DNA from: Diphasiastrum complanatum
Taxonomy: Eukaryota > Streptophyta > Lycopodiopsida > Lycopodiales > Lycopodiaceae
DNA length: 64,000 nt
Assembly: GCA_029204225.1 (NCBI GenBank)
Contig: CM055095.1
Span: forward strand, 48,625,364 to 48,689,363
Direction of reading: 5' to 3'
The notes beneath the pieces are model-generated. The model was not told where the DNA came from, made no database searches, and was given only the letters and a program-made list of their open reading frames with translations. This document shows positions 57,153 through 64,000 of the stretch, piece by piece. How positions within the stretch are numbered: the stretch's first letter is position 1; every line of letters starts with the position of its first letter. Position numbers and translations under genes: made by a program.

Positions 57153-57716
57153 TGGGAGTTTGTTTTACCCATATCCATTGTTGTCTCATAATTTCACATC
57201 AAAATTGAAAGCTTGATGATAGCTTGGGAATCACTCTTTGGAGAGCCAAAATTTCAAAGCTAAGGATGTTTCATTTATGTGAAAGTCATGAATAGCTTTT
57301 CTCCGATACCAACTAATTTGATTAAGCCAACTTCCTTTGTTTTTCAGCTCTAGAAAAACTTTTACATGTATTTGTAGAGAGAGAAAAAGAGAGCAAAACT
57401 GATGTAAAACATGTTGCTCTACCAAATGTTCACAAAGGATTTTTTTTGAAAATTTTGCAAGTATAGATGGAGAACATGGTTGATTGATCTATGACCCAAG
57501 TGATAGCACAAACAAATCTACACATTATTAGGCAAGAGCACTTGCAAAATTGCACGAAATGTAGATATAATCAAGATGAATGTCATAACGCTAAAGTGAG
57601 ACATACATAAAGCTTTATACATGATCTATAACCATTTAGAAATAGGCTGGAAATGATTCATAACTCATAACTATGCATAGATCATCACACTATCCACAAT
57701 CTAGTACAATCTCATA

Positions 57717-60760
<3,044 letters not shown>

Positions 60761-60779
60761 TGGTTATAACTCTATATTT

Positions 60780-62533
60780 TGGATTGCATGTGGATTTGGA
60801 AAACGTTCGTCTTTCTTGAAGACAAGTTCTATGATTTTAAGCAAAAGAAAATGAAGGAATTTGTTCCAACAACTCCATTCACCATCGATAGGCTTGGACC
60901 TACGATTCTTCAACCACAACTTGAAGACATCCTTGTCATACACCTAGGAGATTCGTCTACTCAAGAACCTTTAACTCGAAGATCTACTCGACAATGACAA
61001 CAACCTGATTGATTCATTTCTCAGGCGTTTTTAGTCATAATGAACCTGCCTCTAGTGCGGAAGCATTGTCAATGTCAGATGCAAACAAATGGAAAGCTGT
61101 CATGGACGCTGAGTATAACTCATTGACAAAGAACAAGACCTAGAATCTTGTTGATCCTCTTGCAGATACAAAACTAATTGACACTAAATGGATCTTCAAA
61201 CTAAAGCTCAAGCCAAATGGATCAATATCCAAATGGAAAGCTTGATTGGTGGTTAAAGGATATGAGCAAGTATACGGGATATATTACACTGACACTTTTA
61301 GTCTAGTGGTAAAGCATCAATCTATTAGAACCTTGTTGGCTATAGCTGCTGTAGAGGATCTGAACATTCATCAGATGGATGTCTAGATGACATTCCTTAA
61401 TGAATAGATACAAGAAGATATTTATATTTATCAACCAGAAGGTTACGGCCTTCAAGGCCAAGAGAATATGGTATGCAAATTACAAAAGACTCTATATGGG
61501 CTCAAGCAAGCTCCTAGGGCCTGGTTTGAAAGAATTAATCACTTCTTGTTGTAGCACCAATTTACTTCTTATTTTGCAGATTCAAATGTGTATCTGAAGC
61601 ATAAAGGACTAAGCTATGAATAGCACTATATGTTGATGATTCTTTAATCATAAGCAATTCTAATCAATTATTACATGAAACAAAGTCTTCAAGAATTTGA
61701 AATGACCGATTTAGGCCCAGTTCACTACCTACTTGGTATGGCGATCACCAATCGCGCAAGCAGAAGGATCCATGGATCCAAGATCCAAACTATCAAAATA
61801 CATGTGTCCCAGAATCGACGCAGAATAGAAAGAGATGTGCAGATACCCTTATCAGTCGCTAATTGGATCAATAATGTATTCGATGATCTACACTTGACCT
61901 GATCTTGCATATACGATAAGCACAATGTCACAATACGTGTCCAATCCAAGCTTACAACATTGGAAGGCTCTTCAAAGAGTTTTGAAGTACATTCAAGTTA
62001 CAAAGCACTACGCTTTGTGCTATAATGGAAACACATAAGCTGCACTCACCTTAGTCACCTATTCAGATTCTGACTGAGCAGGAGATGTTGATACCAGAAT
62101 ATCCACATTTGGTTACATCTGTTTCCTTGTAGGAGGACCCATCTCATGAAATAATAGAAAGCAAAAATTTATTTCTCTGTCCTCTACATAATTAGAATAT
62201 GTTGCAGCTACCTTAGCAGTGAAGGGATTTATTTGGCTCAAAAGGTTACTACAGAATCTGCAATTTTCACAAATCGGTCCAACTTTACTCCAGTGCGACA
62301 ATCAGAGCTGTATAGCTCTATTTTTGAACCCACGAACTCATACTAGAACTAAACACATAGAAGTTCAGATTTATTTTCTTAGAGAGAAAGTTCAAAATAA
62401 AGAAGTTGTACTAAGTTACTATCATACAGACAATATGTTGGCTAACATTTTGGCAAAACCTTTGTCAAGAGAGAAACATGCTACTTTGGTAGGTATGAAT
62501 AACCGATCTACGGATCAACTACTGAATTGTTAA
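60780..62533 (+). pseudogene. Ty1/copia reverse transcriptase and RNase H relic
   Basis: Plus strand: hinge, then RT (DAEYNSLTKNKT, TKWIFKLKLKPNGSISKWKA, TLYGLKQAPRAWFERINHFL), the region after the YVDD box (FEMTDLGPVHYLLGMAI) and RNase H (YSDSD-AGDVDTRISTFGYI, LLQCDNQSCIALFLNP, RTKHIEVQIYFLREKV, NILAKPLSREKH). More than ten stops or frameshifts are present and the YVDD box is disrupted. Gag, protease and integrase are missing upstream. Confidence 0.8.
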
Positions 62534-63140
62534 TGATCTTAATTGTAAAATTAGAATAACATAAGATCATCAAACAACTATATAAGAAAATGAGCGTTTA
62601 GAGAGAGATAACAAAAGAAAAACAGTATTGAAACAAGAAAAGAAGAACTCAGTATCTGACTCCTCAGAGTTAGAGATCACATAGAGAGAGTCAAAGTATT
62701 ATATAGCAATTACTTGTTTCTGTAAGTAGGATCATGCTCTTACAACGCAACTGTCTTATGATCTGATCATTGTTACTACAACATTCTTATACAGATTCGC
62801 TATTTTTCTATTATGTTGCGTACGTGTTGAATGATTAATTACCTCTCACTCTTCTCTCTCTATTGTCACGAATATCAAAAACAAAAAACTGCATGGTTGT
62901 CACAGACGTCTAGTCATTTCGTATTTTTTTTATGGTTGTCTATAACACCTACGCTGTTATTCATTATCAACACAAATCAGAACTGCTCTACTCTTTGAGT
63001 CTCTAAGTAATCCGGATCCTATTATCATTTTATTTTGTTGTCATTGTTTTTCTTTGATGGGTTGCGGGCTGAGAAACCCTGCGTCATTCCCATCAGAGTG
63101 GTATCAAAGTAGTAAATAGAAGGAAAATCCAACATGTAGA
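62534..63140 (+). other. LTR-like stretch ending in a primer-site-like sequence
   Basis: After the copia RNase H comes an AT-rich region ending CATTCCCATCA, GAG and TGGTATCAAAGTAG at about 63098-63111, like an LTR end plus Met tRNA primer site. The LTR start is not resolved. Confidence 0.35.
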
Positions 63141-63143
63141 TGG

Positions 63144-63530
63144 TTACAAAATGAGACTGTAATTTGAGCTTTCTCCTTCGCCCTTTGAATTTTTGTCAAC
63201 CACTGCAAAATCTTTAATTGCAACACAATAAAAAATTTCCAAGTCTATATATTTGTGAAGATAATTCTCGTCAATAGATAGTGCAATTGTGTTGTCGTCG
63301 CTTTCATCAATCAAATCAAATCTCAAATATTTTCCGTACATGGTTGTACTATTCCAATTCTCATACTTTGCCCAAATTTGATCCAAAAATAAATCACCTC
63401 TAGTGTTTGGATGCACGTCATAAACTTCGATTGCTTGATCTCGAAATGAATGAGTTTGACTAGGTGCTTTTCTGATTTCTGGACTATTATCAATCATTTG
63501 GTGGTAGGCTTTAGATTGTGCCAAACTCAA
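63144..63530 (-). CDS. Unrecognised 128-residue ORF
   Basis: Minus-strand frame with mixed composition that looks like real coding sequence (EVYDVHPNTRGDLFLDQIWA, YGKYLRFDLIDESDDNT). I cannot assign it to a family. It begins at an alternative start in the listed frame, so it may be an internal exon that continues beyond 63530. The neighbourhood is retroelement-rich. Confidence 0.3.
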   Translation of the reverse strand: MSLAQSKAYHQMIDNSPEIRKAPSQTHSFRDQAIEVYDVHPNTRGDLFLDQIWAKYENWNSTTMYGKYLRFDLIDESDDNTIALSIDENYLHKYIDLEIFYCVAIKDFAVVDKNSKGEGESSNYSLIL

Positions 63531-64000
63531 TTTCTTACTTTCATTGGACCTTGGAAAACTTATTCTTTGGCTTTAAACTTGTCTACGAAGAAGACATTTT
63601 TTAGTTCTTACTGTTTGTGCTATTCAAAATTTTCTTGTCCTCGCTTGCCAAATCATTGTCTTCATTGAAATCTACAAAACAATTTTAGCACAAGTAATCA
63701 AGATTACCAAGCACAATCTTTATTTTCAATAATCACTTTTAGCATTCATAATTTATATTTAGTTAACAATGTTCACAATTAGTATTCGCAATATTCACGA
63801 TCATTATTCACAGAATATCTATTTCTCAGTATTCACAATTTCAAATCTCACAAACCATCACTGAAGTAGTCTTTAGGACGCATATCTAAAAATTCAACCA
63901 TTTCTACAAAAAACTTGTTGATGAATTATATCTTTCACAAAAAGCATAATAACTACAATTGTCTACCTCAAGGAAAAACAAAACAAAACACAATATATGA
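63531..64000. other. Right edge, no gene seen
   Basis: AT-rich with repeated short phrases (ATTCACAAT, AGTATTC) between 63720 and 63850. No coding frame is supported. Confidence 0.4.

Noticed and set aside
63053-63098. Hairpin TGATGGG...CCCATCA considered as a tRNA or terminator
   Set aside because: The stem is short and imperfect and no tRNA boxes are present; it sits at an LTR-like end before a primer site.

Overview
This is an AT-rich stretch of a plant nuclear genome with many introns and many transposable elements. Intron-bearing genes with GT-AG splice sites, a cytosolic GET3-type ATPase whose closest match is plant GET3a, Ty1/copia and Ty3/gypsy elements primed by initiator Met tRNA (TGGTATCAGAGC-like sites), hAT, LINE, Helitron-like and CACTA elements, and long (GA)n tracts all point to a land plant. 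The species cannot be fixed from the sequence. The 13 kb intron and the heavy load of nested, decayed elements suggest a large genome, possibly from a non-flowering lineage.

Positions 1-12650. An unrecognised plus-strand gene (last exons 780-1082 and 11073-11234) is interrupted by a 9.9 kb CACTA transposon (1159-11049) that sits in what would otherwise be an intron of about 99 bp. The transposon has short inverted ends starting CACAACTACA, arrays of a GC-rich palindrome (GCCACGCGTGGC) at both ends, a minus-strand TNP2-type transposase gene (2299-5999) and a divergent plus-strand TNP1/Transposase_24-like gene (8839-9583). Between the N-terminal transposase-associated domain and the TNP2 core lies a recognisable SET (protein lysine methyltransferase) domain. 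This is the most unusual feature of the window. Downstream, and convergent with the interrupted gene, is a minus-strand Ulp1/C48-type cysteine protease gene that has lost its 5' end at an LTR fragment.

Positions 13619-30010. One intact host gene, GET3, has seven exons that join in frame to a protein of up to 386 residues. Intron 3 is 13.2 kb and holds an hAT relic, a Ty3/gypsy element with both LTRs (the 5' one partly duplicated), an antisense copia element and a LINE-like relic.

Positions 31400-46900. This is a nest of retrotransposons: a minus-strand copia, a long Athila/Tat-like gypsy element whose native RNase H has lost catalytic acids but which carries a second intact archaeal-type RNase H downstream of integrase, a miniature copia element with unusual LTR ends, a segmental duplication of the gypsy integrase with an LTR insertion, and two further copia fragments.

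Positions 47000-64000. A second, truncated CACTA relic with the same divergent gene layout but a different terminal repeat motif, a Helitron/PIF1-like helicase fragment, a minus-strand copia element with its LTR, two very long (GA)n tracts, a stretch of unrecognised sequence, a plus-strand copia pseudogene, and an unrecognised minus-strand ORF at the right edge. Apart from GET3, the protease-like gene and the interrupted left gene, nearly all coding sequence here belongs to mobile elements and most of it is broken.
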